DNA of 35,337 bases from Gemmatimonadota bacterium (GTDB lineage Bacteria; Gemmatimonadota; Gemmatimonadetes; Gemmatimonadales; Gemmatimonadaceae): assembly GCA_028287235.1 (NCBI GenBank), contig JAQBQB010000024.1, positions 1 to 35,337 of the forward strand, written 5' to 3'. Position 1 is the stretch's first letter, and each line of letters starts with the position of its first letter. This document shows, in pieces, positions 25,328-35,010 of this stretch. Both the position numbers and the translations under genes were made by a program. A model generated the notes under the pieces. It was not told the DNA's origin and searched no databases. It saw only the letters and a list, made by a program, of their open reading frames with translations.

Positions 25328-25825
25328 ATGTCTGAACAAATCCTGATGAAGATCGGCGACGGCACCACCGTTCCCGGCGAAAGCAAGACCAAGGACCACC
25401 TGAACGAGATCGAGCTCCTCTCGTTCAGCCACAACGTCTCCATGCCGATGACCGGCGACCCGAGCAACACGAAGCGCACCTCGGGCACGGCGATGGTCAG
25501 CGAGTTCGTCGTCAGCAAGCTGCTCGACAAGGCGACGCCGGTGCTGAACCAGAAGTGCTGCCAGGGCCAGGACCTCGGCGAGATCACCGTCTCGCTGTAC
25601 CAGAACGATCAGGGCACCGTGATTCCCCTCATGGTCTACACGATGACGAACTGTCTGGCGTCGAGCGTGTCGATCGGCGGCTCGGCGGGCGGCGGCATTC
25701 CCGTGGAGACGGTGACGTTCAACTTCACGAAGATGAAGTGGGACTACAAAGCTCAGAAGGCCGAAGGCGCGCAGGAAGGTACTGCGGCCGCGGTGTGGGA
25801 CCTCGCCGCCAACTCGGCGACGTGA
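25328..25825 (+). CDS. hcp: T6SS inner-tube protein Hcp (TssD)
   Basis: The 165-aa product is an Hcp: MSEQILMKIGDG at the start, HLNEIELLSFSHNVSMPMTG, SEFVVSKLLDKATP and the C-terminal ETVTFNFTKMKWDYKAQ block. Hexameric rings of Hcp stack into the expelled tube, which can also carry small effectors in the lumen. There is no C-terminal toxin extension. GAGG precedes the ATG. Its stop overlaps the GTG start of tssE (GTGA). Confidence 0.97.
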   Translation: MSEQILMKIGDGTTVPGESKTKDHLNEIELLSFSHNVSMPMTGDPSNTKRTSGTAMVSEFVVSKLLDKATPVLNQKCCQGQDLGEITVSLYQNDQGTVIPLMVYTMTNCLASSVSIGGSAGGGIPVETVTFNFTKMKWDYKAQKAEGAQEGTAAAVWDLAANSAT

Positions 25826-26292
25826 CCTTCACCCCGGTGAGCCCCGGAGCCGACGCCTCGCGAGCCCTGTTGTTCGACAGGCTCGTGGACGTCGCTCCGG
25901 GCGCACCGTCCGGACACATCATCTCGCGCGCCGAGCTCCAGCTGTCGGTGGCGCGCGAGATCTCCGCGATCCTCAACACGCGGATCGACCCGGCGATCGA
26001 CGCCATCGAGCCTCGTGAGCGTACGGTGATCGAATATGGTCTGCCCGATTTCACCGCGCTCTCGGCGGCGAGCGGCGACGACGTGTCGCGTCTCGCCCGC
26101 GCCGCCGAACGCGCGATCGTGGCCTTCGAGCCTCGGCTCGCCCGGCCGCGCGTGGAGATCGTCACCGAGGAGACCCGCCGCGATTCGGTGGGCTTTCTCA
26201 TCACCGGCATTTTGCATGTGAACGGAGCGCCGGAGAGCTTCACCTTCCCCGTCGACCGCGGCCCACTCTCCGAGCAGGCCGATGCCGGCTGA
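25822..26292 (+). CDS. tssE: T6SS baseplate protein TssE
   Basis: From the GTG at 25822 the product has 156 residues and resembles gp25-like TssE: LLFDRLVDV, LQLSVAREISAILNTR, VIEYGLPDFTAL and FEPRLARPRVEIV are in the family order. TssE is a cytoplasmic baseplate wedge subunit that starts sheath assembly. The open frame extends far upstream inside hcp, but the GTGA overlap gives the correct length. It overlaps tssF by 11 bases. Confidence 0.93.
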   Translation: MTFTPVSPGADASRALLFDRLVDVAPGAPSGHIISRAELQLSVAREISAILNTRIDPAIDAIEPRERTVIEYGLPDFTALSAASGDDVSRLARAAERAIVAFEPRLARPRVEIVTEETRRDSVGFLITGILHVNGAPESFTFPVDRGPLSEQADAG

Positions 26293-28099
26293 CGCCAACT
26301 CCGAGCTCCTGCAGTACTACCGCGAGGAGCTGAGCTATCTGCGCCGCATGGGCGGCGCATTCGCCCAGCGCTTCCCCGCCGTGGCCGCACGGCTCGAGCT
26401 CGGTCCCGACGTCGTCGCCGACCCGCACGTCGAGCGGCTGATCGAATCGTTCGCGTTTCTCACGGCGCGCATCCGCCGGAATCTCGATGCGTCGCTTCCC
26501 GAGATCACGACCGCCCTCCTCGAGCTGCTCTACCCGAACTACGTCGCGCCGCTCCCATCGATCACGGTCGCGCGCTTCGACGTCGATCCGAAGCAGGGTA
26601 AGCTCACTGCCGGCTATCTGCTGCCCAAGCACACGCCCGTATTCGCCGAGAGCACCGAAGGCGGACCGGCGCCGCGCACGCTGCGCTTTCGCACAGGGTA
26701 CCCCGTCACGCTCTGGCCGATCGAAGTGGAACAGGCGTCGTTCCTCTCGCCCGCCGACTTCGATTTCCTCGACTACGCCACCGACGTGGCGAGCGTGCTG
26801 CGCATTCGGCTCCGCTGCACCGCCGGAAAGTTCAGCGATCTGGAATTGCGCGATCTGCGCTTCTACCTGAACGGCGACGCCAAGGTCGTGAGCACGCTGT
26901 ACGAGCTGATCTTCGCGCACGCGCGCGGCGTGGCCATGGTCGGCGATGCCGGCGGGCCGACGCTCCGCCGGCCGGCGTCGGCGCTCGAGGCGGTCGGCTT
27001 TGGCGCCAACGAAGAAATCCTCCCCGTCGCGCCGAGCTCGCACCCCGGCTACTGGCTGCTGCAGGAGTATTTCGCCTTTCCGGCGAAGTTCAACTTCGTC
27101 GACGTCACCGGCATCGACCCGTCGATCGCCAGTGAGCGCATGGACCTGCTCATCCTTCTCGACCGCGCGCCCGCCGACCGCACGCCGATCGACGCCGAAT
27201 CGTTCGTGCTCGGCTGTACGCCGATCGTGAATCTGTTCACGAAATCGGCTGAGCCGATTCGCATCGATCATCTGCGCCCCGAGTACCGCGTAGTTCCGGA
27301 CCAGCGGCGCGAGAGCTCCACGGAGATTCATTCGATCCTGCGCGTCGCCGCCCAGCCAGACGGCGCCGCCGAATCGATCCGCTTTCAGCCGTTCTTCTCC
27401 TTCCAGCACGACGCGCAGGCGAGCGACGTACGGGCGTTCTGGCATGCCCGCCGTCAGGCGAGCGGCCGTGCGAACGTACCCGGCTCCGACACGATGCTCT
27501 CGCTCGTCGACCTCGACTTCAACCCGCGCTTGCCGGGCACACAGTCCGTCTACGTCCACGCGTTGTGCACCAACCGCCATCTCGCGCAGCAACTGCCTAC
27601 CGGCGCGCAGCTACAGGTCGAGATCTCGGCGCCGGTCGCGCGCATCACGGCGCTGCACAAGCCCACGCCGCAGCTCGACTCGCCGCTCGGCGGCGCGAGC
27701 CACTGGAAGCTCGTCTCGCACCTCACGCTGAACCATCTCTCGCTCGAGGGCGAACAGGGCGTGCGCACGCTGCGCGAGATGCTCCGCCTCTACGCCGGCG
27801 ACGATCCGCTGGCGCTGCGCCAGATCACCGGCGTGCGCCGGGTCGAGACGCGCCGGGTCATGCGCCGCGTGGGCCACGACGCCTGGCGCGGCTTCTGCCG
27901 CGGGCTCTCCGTGAGCCTCACGCTCGACGAGCAGGAGTTCCTCACGAGCAGCCCCTACTTGTTCGCGTCGGTGCTCAATCGCTTTTTCTCGATGTACGCG
28001 GGCGTGAATTCGTTCGTGCAGTTTCGTGTGCTCAGTGAGCAGCGCGAGGGAGTCTGGAAAGAATGGCCACCGAGCGCGGGCGAACAGATCGTAGCGTAG
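26282..28099 (+). CDS. tssF: T6SS baseplate protein TssF
   Basis: The 605-aa product is a full-length TssF. It begins with the family pattern LLQYYREELSYLRRMGGAFA and AARLELGPDVVADPHVERLI, continues with FAFLTARIRRNLD and LLELLYPNYVAPLPS, and carries the typical DLDFNPRLP and FFSMYAGVNSFVQF blocks. TssF with TssG forms the baseplate wedge around the VgrG spike. The last 37 bases overlap the start of tssG. Confidence 0.97.
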   Translation: MPADANSELLQYYREELSYLRRMGGAFAQRFPAVAARLELGPDVVADPHVERLIESFAFLTARIRRNLDASLPEITTALLELLYPNYVAPLPSITVARFDVDPKQGKLTAGYLLPKHTPVFAESTEGGPAPRTLRFRTGYPVTLWPIEVEQASFLSPADFDFLDYATDVASVLRIRLRCTAGKFSDLELRDLRFYLNGDAKVVSTLYELIFAHARGVAMVGDAGGPTLRRPASALEAVGFGANEEILPVAPSSHPGYWLLQEYFAFPAKFNFVDVTGIDPSIASERMDLLILLDRAPADRTPIDAESFVLGCTPIVNLFTKSAEPIRIDHLRPEYRVVPDQRRESSTEIHSILRVAAQPDGAAESIRFQPFFSFQHDAQASDVRAFWHARRQASGRANVPGSDTMLSLVDLDFNPRLPGTQSVYVHALCTNRHLAQQLPTGAQLQVEISAPVARITALHKPTPQLDSPLGGASHWKLVSHLTLNHLSLEGEQGVRTLREMLRLYAGDDPLALRQITGVRRVETRRVMRRVGHDAWRGFCRGLSVSLTLDEQEFLTSSPYLFASVLNRFFSMYAGVNSFVQFRVLSEQREGVWKEWPPSAGEQIVA

Positions 28100-29085
28100 C
28101 GGAGCGGCTCGAGTCCGAGCCGTACCGCTTCGATTTCTACCAGGCCGTATCGCTCATCGAGCGTATGCGGCCCGACGCGGCGTCGGTCGCGTCGGGGGTG
28201 GACAGCACGCGCGAGGCGATCCGCTTCTCGTCGGCCTCGGGGCTCGACTTTCCGCCCAGCGAAGTGGAGAGCATCGAGTCTCCGCAGACCGCGGCCGCGC
28301 CCTGGCACATGCGCGTCGCCTTTCTCGGGCTCGCCGGCGTGCAGGGCCCCATGCCGCGCGCGTTCACCGAGCGGCTCCTGGGACGCAAGTCGCGCAACAT
28401 CGCGCTGCGCGAGTTCCTCGACATCTTTCATCATCGCCTCGTCGCGCTCATGTATCGCGTGCGGCGAAAGCAGCGCATCGGCGTCGACGGCCTGCCCCCC
28501 GAAGGGAGCACCGCGGCTCCGATGCTCGCGTCGCTCGCGGGCCTCGGCATGGACGGGCTTCAGCAGCGCGTCGCGGTACCCGACCGCTCGCTGCTTCGCT
28601 TCTCCGCGCTGCTCGCGCAGCGGCCGCGGTCGGCCGTGGGCCTCGAGCGTTTGCTCACGGGCTACTTCGGCGTGCACACGCGCGTGCGGCAGTTCGTCGG
28701 CAAGTGGCGCCCCATCGAGTCCGACGACGTCACGCGACTCGGCCGCTCGGGGCAATCGCAGATCCTCGGCGAGAGCGCCGTCCTCGGCTCGCGCGTGTGG
28801 GACCAGCAGGGTAAGGTCGCGCTCGTGGTGGGACCGCTCGACTTTGGCCGTTACCGGGATTTTCTCCCCACCGGCACCGGCCTCGCACCGCTGCGCGACT
28901 TGGCGCGATTGTACCTCGGCCCCGAAACCGAGTTCGACGTTCAGCTCGTCGTGCGCGCCCGGCAGGTGCCGGTCGCGGCACTCGTCAGTGCCGATCCCCC
29001 ACAGCTCGGGTGGACGTCGTGGCTCGCGAGCACGCGTCCGCGCACGCACAATCCCCACGTCGCGCCGACCGGAGAGGCCTCGTGA
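28063..29085 (+). CDS. tssG: T6SS baseplate protein TssG
   Basis: The 340-aa protein shows the TssG order: YRFDFYQAVSLIER, IRFSSASGLDFPPSEV, MRVAFLGLAGVQGPMPRAFT (the conserved FxGLxGxxGxLP-type turn), REFLDIFHHRLVALMYR, and YFGVHTRVRQFVGKW. It is a baseplate wedge subunit acting with TssF, TssE and TssK. The start overlaps tssF by 37 bases and the stop overlaps the GTG of clpV (GTGA). Confidence 0.96.
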   Translation: MATERGRTDRSVAERLESEPYRFDFYQAVSLIERMRPDAASVASGVDSTREAIRFSSASGLDFPPSEVESIESPQTAAAPWHMRVAFLGLAGVQGPMPRAFTERLLGRKSRNIALREFLDIFHHRLVALMYRVRRKQRIGVDGLPPEGSTAAPMLASLAGLGMDGLQQRVAVPDRSLLRFSALLAQRPRSAVGLERLLTGYFGVHTRVRQFVGKWRPIESDDVTRLGRSGQSQILGESAVLGSRVWDQQGKVALVVGPLDFGRYRDFLPTGTGLAPLRDLARLYLGPETEFDVQLVVRARQVPVAALVSADPPQLGWTSWLASTRPRTHNPHVAPTGEAS

Positions 29086-31826
29086 GCAACGATCTGTCGA
29101 CGCTCATCTCCAAGCTCAACCCGATCTGCCGCCGCGCCCTCGAGGGCGCCGCCTCGCTCTGCGTCAATCAGACGCACTACAACGTCGAGATCGAGCATCT
29201 GCTCCTCAAGCTGCTCGAGGAAGACGGCACGGATCTGCTCGCGATCCTCCACTACTTCGAGCTCGACCCGAGCGTCGTCGTGACGGAGCTGACGCAGGCG
29301 ACGGAGCGGTTCAAGCGCGGCAACGGACGCACGCCCGCGCTGTCGCCGCACCTGTCGCGGCTCATCGAGTCCGCGTGGTTGCAGTCGTCGCTCACGCTCG
29401 AGGAAGGCGTGATCCGGTCGGCCGCGCTGATGCTCGCGCTCTCGATCGACGATTCATTGCGCGGCCTCGTGCTCGCCTCGTCGCTGACGCTCCTGCGCCT
29501 GCCGAGCGAGACGCTGCGGCTGAACGCGCGCGACATCATCCGCGGCACCCAGGAACAGGTCAATCGCCGCCGCGGCGGCGAGCGCGGCTCGACCGACGCA
29601 CGCACTGCTGCCGCCAACTCGCGCGAGCGCCGCACCACCGCCACACCGAGCCTCGACCAGTACACCATCGACCTCACGGCGCTCGCCGCCGAGGGGAAGA
29701 TCGATCAGGCCATCGGGCGCGACAACGAGATTCGGCAGGTGGTCGACATCCTCCTGCGCCGGCGGCAGAACAACCCCATCCTCACGGGCGAAGCGGGTGT
29801 CGGCAAGACGGCGGTCGTCGAAGGGTTCGCCGATCGCGTGGCGCGCGGCGACGTGCCGCCGTTGCTTCGCAACGCGTCGGTGCGCACGCTCGACCTCGGA
29901 CTGCTGCAGGCAGGCGCCGGCGTGAAGGGCGAATTCGAGCATCGTCTCAAGACGGTGATCGAAGAGGTGAAGTCCTCGTCGCGGCCCATCATCCTGTTCA
30001 TCGATGAGGCGCACACGATCATCGGCGCCGGCGGCCAGGCCGGTCAGGGCGACGCGGCGAATCTGCTCAAGCCGGCGCTCGCGCGCGGCGAGCTGCGCAC
30101 GATTGCCGCCACCACCTGGGCCGAGTACAAGAAGTACATCGAGAAGGATCCTGCACTCGCCCGCCGCTTTCAGGTCGTGAAAGTCGAGGAGCCGAGCGAG
30201 GAGTCGGCCATCGCGATGCTGCGCAGCGTCGCGAGAAAGTTGGAGACGCACCACGGCGTGCGCATTCTCGACGAAGCCGTGAAGGACGCGGTCGCGCTGT
30301 CGCACCGCTACCTTCCCGACCGCCGCCTGCCCGACAAGGCCATCAGCGTGCTCGATACCGCGTGCGCGCGCGTGGCAGTCGGCCAGAACGGTACGCCGTC
30401 GGCGATCGAAGATGCGCGCCGGACCGTCGAGGAGCTCGCGGTGGAGCTGCGCGTGGCTCGCCGCGACCAGCTCACCAACGGCGCGCCGAGCACGCGCATC
30501 GCCGACGTCACGCGAACGCTCGCGTCGGCGCGCGCGCGTGTCGCCGAGCTCGAGGACCGGTGGAAGGAAGAGGCGGCGGCCGTCGCCGAGATTCATGCGG
30601 TCCACGATCAGCTCGACGGTTTACTCGAGAGCGAGCACACCGACGAAGCGGAGCGCGAGCGGCTCAACCGCGTGCTCGGCCGGCTCGAGAAAGGACTCGA
30701 GGCGATCCAGGCCGACTTTCCGATGATCCCCACGAGCGTCGACTCCGAAGTCGTGGCGTCGGTGATCTCCGGATGGACGGGAATTCCCGTCGGCCGCATG
30801 ATGACCGACGAGATTCACACGATCCTCACGCTACGCGAGCGGCTCGGCGAGCGCGTCGTGGGTCAACCCGAGGCGCTCGACTCGATCGCCAAGCGCATTC
30901 GCACCTACCGCGCGGGGCTCGACGACCCTGGCAAACCGGTCGGCGTGTTTCTGCTGGTGGGTCCCAGCGGCGTCGGTAAGACGGAAACCGCCGCGACGTT
31001 GGCCGAGGTGTTGTTCGGCGGTGAGAGAAATCTCATCACCGTCAACATGTCGGAGTTCCAGGAGGCGCACACGGTGTCGTCGCTCAAGGGAGCGCCGCCG
31101 GGCTATGTGGGCTACGGCACGGGCGGCGTGCTCACCGAAGCCGTGCGCCGCCGTCCGTACAGCGTCGTGCTCCTCGACGAAGTCGAGAAGGCGCACCCCG
31201 ACGTGCTCGAGCTGTTTTATCAGGTGTTCGACAAGGGGAACATGGAAGACGGCGAGGGCGTCGCGGTGGATTTCAAGAACACCGTGATTCTTCTCACGTC
31301 GAACGTGGGATCGGACGAGATCATTCGCGCCTGCCGGCCCGACGTGCGCCGGCCCACGGCCGACGAGCTGGCGGCGCTCATCCGGCCGGAGCTCGTGGCG
31401 CGCTTCAAGCCCGCGCTGCTCGGCCGTATGGTGATCGTTCCGTATTTGCCGTTGCGCGACGTCGAGATCCGCGAGATCGTGAAGCTCAAGCTGAACAAGA
31501 TCGAGCGGCGGGTGCGCGAGCAGCATCTGGCGGCGCTGACGTACACGCCGCAGGTGGTGGAGCTGATCACGCAGCGCTGTACGGAAGTGGATACGGGCGC
31601 GCGCAACGTCGACCACATCGTCACGCACTCCATGCTCCCCGAGCTGTCGGCGCGCGTGCTCGATCTCGTGGCGCGCGGCGACCGGCTCGGGAGCGCGCAC
31701 CTCTCGGTGGACCTGGCGAGCAACTTCGTCTTCGACCTCCTCGCCGCCGACGCGCTCGAGCGCGAGCAGCGCGATCTTCGGCAACTGCTCAGTGAACCGC
31801 CCGCCACCACCCAGGGACTTGCATGA
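29082..31826 (+). CDS. clpV: T6SS sheath-recycling AAA+ ATPase ClpV (TssH)
   Basis: From the GTG at 29082 the product has 914 residues with a Clp N-domain (about 1-160), a first AAA+ module with Walker A GEAGVGKT (236-243) and Walker B ILFIDEAH, a helical middle domain, and a second module with Walker A GPSGVGKT (627-634) and [14 protein letters not shown]. ClpV disassembles contracted TssB/TssC sheaths for reuse. It differs from housekeeping ClpB in its N-domain ([20 protein letters not shown]), typical of the T6SS branch. The frame is open to an ATG at 29010, but the GTGA overlap and homology support 29082. Confidence 0.96.
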   Translation: MSNDLSTLISKLNPICRRALEGAASLCVNQTHYNVEIEHLLLKLLEEDGTDLLAILHYFELDPSVVVTELTQATERFKRGNGRTPALSPHLSRLIESAWLQSSLTLEEGVIRSAALMLALSIDDSLRGLVLASSLTLLRLPSETLRLNARDIIRGTQEQVNRRRGGERGSTDARTAAANSRERRTTATPSLDQYTIDLTALAAEGKIDQAIGRDNEIRQVVDILLRRRQNNPILTGEAGVGKTAVVEGFADRVARGDVPPLLRNASVRTLDLGLLQAGAGVKGEFEHRLKTVIEEVKSSSRPIILFIDEAHTIIGAGGQAGQGDAANLLKPALARGELRTIAATTWAEYKKYIEKDPALARRFQVVKVEEPSEESAIAMLRSVARKLETHHGVRILDEAVKDAVALSHRYLPDRRLPDKAISVLDTACARVAVGQNGTPSAIEDARRTVEELAVELRVARRDQLTNGAPSTRIADVTRTLASARARVAELEDRWKEEAAAVAEIHAVHDQLDGLLESEHTDEAERERLNRVLGRLEKGLEAIQADFPMIPTSVDSEVVASVISGWTGIPVGRMMTDEIHTILTLRERLGERVVGQPEALDSIAKRIRTYRAGLDDPGKPVGVFLLVGPSGVGKTETAATLAEVLFGGERNLITVNMSEFQEAHTVSSLKGAPPGYVGYGTGGVLTEAVRRRPYSVVLLDEVEKAHPDVLELFYQVFDKGNMEDGEGVAVDFKNTVILLTSNVGSDEIIRACRPDVRRPTADELAALIRPELVARFKPALLGRMVIVPYLPLRDVEIREIVKLKLNKIERRVREQHLAALTYTPQVVELITQRCTEVDTGARNVDHIVTHSMLPELSARVLDLVARGDRLGSAHLSVDLASNFVFDLLAADALEREQRDLRQLLSEPPATTQGLA

Positions 31827-33868
31827 CGGTCGGCTACACGCAGGCGAACACGTATCTCAGCATCGCCACGCCCTTCGGAGCGGACACGCTGCTGCTGCGC
31901 GCCTTCCGCGGCGAAGAGACGCTGTCGGCGCCGTTCCATTTCTCCGTCGACCTGCTCTCCGAGCAGGCCGATCTCGACTTTTCGACGATCGTGGGCAAGG
32001 GCGTCACGATCTCGATCACGGCGAGCGGCGGCACCACCCGGTATCTGCACGGCATCATGACGCGCTTCGTGCAGGCCGGCACCTCGGGACGCCTCACCGC
32101 GTACTTCGGCGAGATCCGGCCCTGGTTCTGGCTCATGACGCTGTCGTCGGACCAGCGGATCTACCAGGCGAAGACCACGCTCGAGATCGTGAAGGCGTTG
32201 TTCGCCGAGCTCGGGTTCAGCGATTTCCGCGACGCCACCACCGGCACCTACACGGCGCGCGACTACTGCGTGCAGTACAACGAGTCGGCGTTCGACTTCG
32301 TGTCGCGCCTGCTCGAGGAAGAAGGCATTCACTACTTCTTCGAGCACGCGAACGGCAAGCACACGCTCGTGCTCGCGGACGACGCCGACGCGCACACGGC
32401 CATCGCGGCGCCGGCGGCCATCAAGTACGCCGTCACCGGCTCCGATCGCGTGAAGGACGACGTGATCCTGTCGTGCACCATCGAGCAGCAGGTCATTCCG
32501 AACAAGTACGCGCTCGACGACTACGAGTTCACCACGCCGGCCACCGATCTCGCCGTCAGCGTCGACGGCGCCGACGACGGATTGCTGCGCCGCTACGACT
32601 ATCCGGGCGGCTATGCGGTGAAGGATCGCGGCGAAGCGCTCGCCAAGCTGCGCATCGAAGCGCACGAGGCCGACGCCAAGGTGATTCGCGGCGACAGCAG
32701 CGTGCGCACGTTCCTGCCGGGGTACACGTTCGCGCTGACCGATCATCCGCGCAGCGACGTGAACGCCACCTATCTCCTGCGCACAGTGTCGCACTCGGCG
32801 ACCACCGACGAGTACGGCAATCGCTTCGAGGCCATTCCCTCGACCGTCGCGTTTCGCCCGCGGTGCACCACGCCCAAGCCGCGCATCCACGGCGCGCAGA
32901 CGGCGATCGTGGTCGGCAAGAGCGGCGAAGAGATCTGGACCGACCAGTACGGCCGCGTGAAGGTCCAGTTCCACTGGGACCAGAAAGGGACGAACGACGA
33001 GAACAGCTCCTGCTGGATTCGCGTGGGGCAGGGCTGGGCCGGCAAGAGCTGGGGCACGTTGTTCACGCCGCGCATCGGCACCGAGGCGATCGTGAGCTTC
33101 GTCGACGGCGACCCCGATCGGCCGCTGATCACCGGCACGGTGTACAACGCCACGCAGACGGTGCCCTACACGCTCCCCGACGACCAGACGAAGAGCACGA
33201 TCAAGACGATGTCGTCCAAGGGCGGAACGGCGGGCAACGAGATCCGCTTCGAGGACAAGAAGGACAGCGAGGAGCTCTACCTCCACGCGCAGAAAGACAT
33301 GACGGTGTTGGTCGAGAACGATCGTACCACGACGGTGACGAACGCCGACACGCTCACGGTGAGCAAGGCGAACAAGAGCGTCACGGTGTCGGAGGGCGAC
33401 GAGAGCCTGACCGTCACCAAGGGCAAGCGCACCGTCACGGTGACCGCGGGCGACGAGACGCACACTGTCGGCGGCAAGCGCACCGTCAAAGTCACCGGCG
33501 ACGAGACGCACACCGACGAGGCGAAGTTCACGCACAACGTGACGGGCGACTACGTCCTCAAAGTGAACGGCAACCTCACGATCGAGGCGGGCGGCACGAT
33601 CTCGATCAAGTCGGGAACGACGTTCGCCAACGAGGCCGGCACCGCGATGACCAACAAGGCCGGCAGCGATCTGACGAACGAGGCAACCTCGGCGCTCAAG
33701 AACAAGGGCATGACGGTGGCCAACGAAGCGTCGACGGAGCTGACGAACAAGGGCGTGACGGTCACCAACGACGCCAGCGGGCAGCTGAACAACAAGGCCG
33801 GCGGGATGCAAAACGTCGAGGCGAGTGGTATCCTGGTGTTGAAGGGATCGCTCGTGAAGATCAACTAG
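31823..33868 (+). CDS. vgrG: T6SS spike protein VgrG (TssI) with repeat tail
   Basis: The 681-aa protein has the gp27-like hub in its first ~370 residues (PFHFSVDLLSEQADLDFSTI, YNESAFDFVSRLLEEEGIHY). The gp5-like OB fold follows (DQYGRVKVQFHWD, CWIRVGQGWAGKSWGT, GTEAIVSFVDGDPDRPLITG), then the start of the beta-helical needle. From about 500 the chain is repetitive: Thr/Val-rich units (SVTVSEGDESLTVTKGKRTV), then eight-residue units of the N-(E/K/D)-(A/G) type (NEAGTAMT, NKAGSDLT, NEATSALK) up to the end. It has no recognisable enzymatic extension, so it is a structural spike. It overlaps clpV (ATGA) and is followed by a PAAR-like gene. Confidence 0.96.
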   Translation: MTVGYTQANTYLSIATPFGADTLLLRAFRGEETLSAPFHFSVDLLSEQADLDFSTIVGKGVTISITASGGTTRYLHGIMTRFVQAGTSGRLTAYFGEIRPWFWLMTLSSDQRIYQAKTTLEIVKALFAELGFSDFRDATTGTYTARDYCVQYNESAFDFVSRLLEEEGIHYFFEHANGKHTLVLADDADAHTAIAAPAAIKYAVTGSDRVKDDVILSCTIEQQVIPNKYALDDYEFTTPATDLAVSVDGADDGLLRRYDYPGGYAVKDRGEALAKLRIEAHEADAKVIRGDSSVRTFLPGYTFALTDHPRSDVNATYLLRTVSHSATTDEYGNRFEAIPSTVAFRPRCTTPKPRIHGAQTAIVVGKSGEEIWTDQYGRVKVQFHWDQKGTNDENSSCWIRVGQGWAGKSWGTLFTPRIGTEAIVSFVDGDPDRPLITGTVYNATQTVPYTLPDDQTKSTIKTMSSKGGTAGNEIRFEDKKDSEELYLHAQKDMTVLVENDRTTTVTNADTLTVSKANKSVTVSEGDESLTVTKGKRTVTVTAGDETHTVGGKRTVKVTGDETHTDEAKFTHNVTGDYVLKVNGNLTIEAGGTISIKSGTTFANEAGTAMTNKAGSDLTNEATSALKNKGMTVANEASTELTNKGVTVTNDASGQLNNKAGGMQNVEASGILVLKGSLVKIN

Positions 33869-33888
33869 GGCTGGAGCGGAGAGCGACG

Positions 33889-34281
33889 ATGGGACAGTGC
33901 GCGTGCATGACGGCGCAGATCCAGTGCAGCTTCGGCGCGGCTCCGGCCGTGCTGAGCGTCATTCCCAAGGGGCCGCCGGTGCAGGCGAACAGCCTGATGG
34001 CCGCGACGATCATGGACAACATTCCGATGGCGAACATTCCGGCCTTCGGCACGTGCAACTCGATGAGCAATCCCGTCGTTGCCGCGGCGACCGCCGCGGC
34101 TCTTGGGGCGATGACGCCGATGCCATGCATCCCCGCGACCGTTGCGCCCTGGGCGCCCGGCTCGCCGACCGTGCTGATCGGCGGTATGCCCGCGCTCAAC
34201 AACTCGTCTAAGTTGAACTGTATGTGGGGCGGGGTGATCCAGATTCTGAATCCCGGCTCGACCACCGTGCAGGTCCCGTGA
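33889..34281 (+). CDS. DUF4280 PAAR-like spike-tip protein
   Basis: The 130-aa product matches DUF4280 throughout: C-x-F-type opening IQCSFGAAPAVLSVIPK, AATIMDNIPMANIPAFGTC, NPVVAAATAAALGAMTPMPC, PWAPGSPTVLIGGMPALNNS and CMWGGVIQILNPG. DUF4280 proteins are PAAR-like and cap the VgrG needle, often with a fused toxin; here the domain stands alone without any extension. GGAGAG precedes the ATG. It lies 20 bp after vgrG, so the two tip components are made together. Any effector would have to bind it non-covalently or be encoded elsewhere. Confidence 0.93.
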   Translation: MGQCACMTAQIQCSFGAAPAVLSVIPKGPPVQANSLMAATIMDNIPMANIPAFGTCNSMSNPVVAAATAAALGAMTPMPCIPATVAPWAPGSPTVLIGGMPALNNSSKLNCMWGGVIQILNPGSTTVQVP

Positions 34282-34297
34282 GGACACGGAGCGCACC

Positions 34298-35008
34298 ATG
34301 AAGATGCACACATTTTTTCTGAGCGGTAAAGCGATCGCCATCGTGGGCGTTGCCGCCGGCGCATGCGGCATGCTGCTGTTCGTGAGCGGTGTGCTGGTCG
34401 GCGTTCGCGTGCAGTTCTCGCCGATCGCTCCCGCCACGGCGTCGCGCGCGCCGGCGGCTCCGGCCTCGCCGGTGACCGCCGCTCCCCTGCCCGCTTCGAC
34501 GGTCGTTCCAGCCGGCACCACCGCGCCGACTCCCGGCATTGCCCAAGCGGGAACGCCGGCGCCGACCGACGGCACGTGGCCGTTCAGCGCGTCTGGCTAC
34601 AGCGTGCCGGAGGCTGCGGCGCAGGCCACGCCGATGCCAGCGCCGACCCAACCCGCCGCGCCCGAAACACCCGCGGCTCGTCGCGCGAGTGGACGGATCT
34701 CGACCATCGCCTACGTTCCGTCGAGCCTCGCGGAGCCGGCGCCGGTTCAGAACCCGGCGCCGGTGCGCGACACTGCATCGTATCTCGTGCAGGTCGGGAC
34801 GTTCCGGGTCGAGCAGCACGCGCGCGAGTTGGCGGACCGGTTGACGAACGCCGGCTACAAGACGACGGTGTCGGTGCGGCAGGAGGGCGATCGCTCGCTG
34901 CACGTGGTGCGGGTGGGGCGGTTCACCGGCCTGGATGCCGCGGAGCGTGTGGCGGCGAAGATCGGCGGGTCGGAGCAGCTGGTGGCGTCGGTGGTGGCGT
35001 CGCGCTGA
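34298..35008 (+). CDS. Membrane-anchored SPOR-domain protein
   Basis: The 236-aa protein has one N-terminal membrane helix (about 11-36, IAIVGVAAGACGMLLFVSGVLV). A ~120-residue Pro/Ala/Thr-rich, probably flexible periplasmic linker follows, then a SPOR domain at about 161-234 (SYLVQVGTFRVEQHARELAD, VRVGRFTGLDAAERVAAKIG). SPOR domains bind glycan strands stripped of stem peptides, mostly at the septum. The gene lies 16 bp after the DUF4280 gene with its own GGAG site and ends the operon. In a T6SS operon whose TssL has no peptidoglycan-binding domain, it may attach the machine to the cell wall; it could instead be an unrelated cell-envelope gene. Confidence 0.9.
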   Translation: MKMHTFFLSGKAIAIVGVAAGACGMLLFVSGVLVGVRVQFSPIAPATASRAPAAPASPVTAAPLPASTVVPAGTTAPTPGIAQAGTPAPTDGTWPFSASGYSVPEAAAQATPMPAPTQPAAPETPAARRASGRISTIAYVPSSLAEPAPVQNPAPVRDTASYLVQVGTFRVEQHARELADRLTNAGYKTTVSVRQEGDRSLHVVRVGRFTGLDAAERVAAKIGGSEQLVASVVASR

Positions 35009-35010
35009 GG

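Noticed and set aside
31220-33811. Long minus-strand open frame (863 codons) opposite clpV and vgrG
   Set aside because: Low-complexity Arg/His/Val composition and no family match; both genes on the other strand are certain.
31792-34281. Plus-strand frame of 829 codons that would give the DUF4280 domain a long N-terminal extension
   Set aside because: The extension is the shifted frame of vgrG; the true gene starts at 33889 behind a ribosome-binding site.
15037-35008. Extracellular contractile injection system or prophage tail instead of T6SS
   Set aside because: TssJ, TssK, TssL, TssM and ClpV are all present, which are specific to membrane-anchored T6SS.
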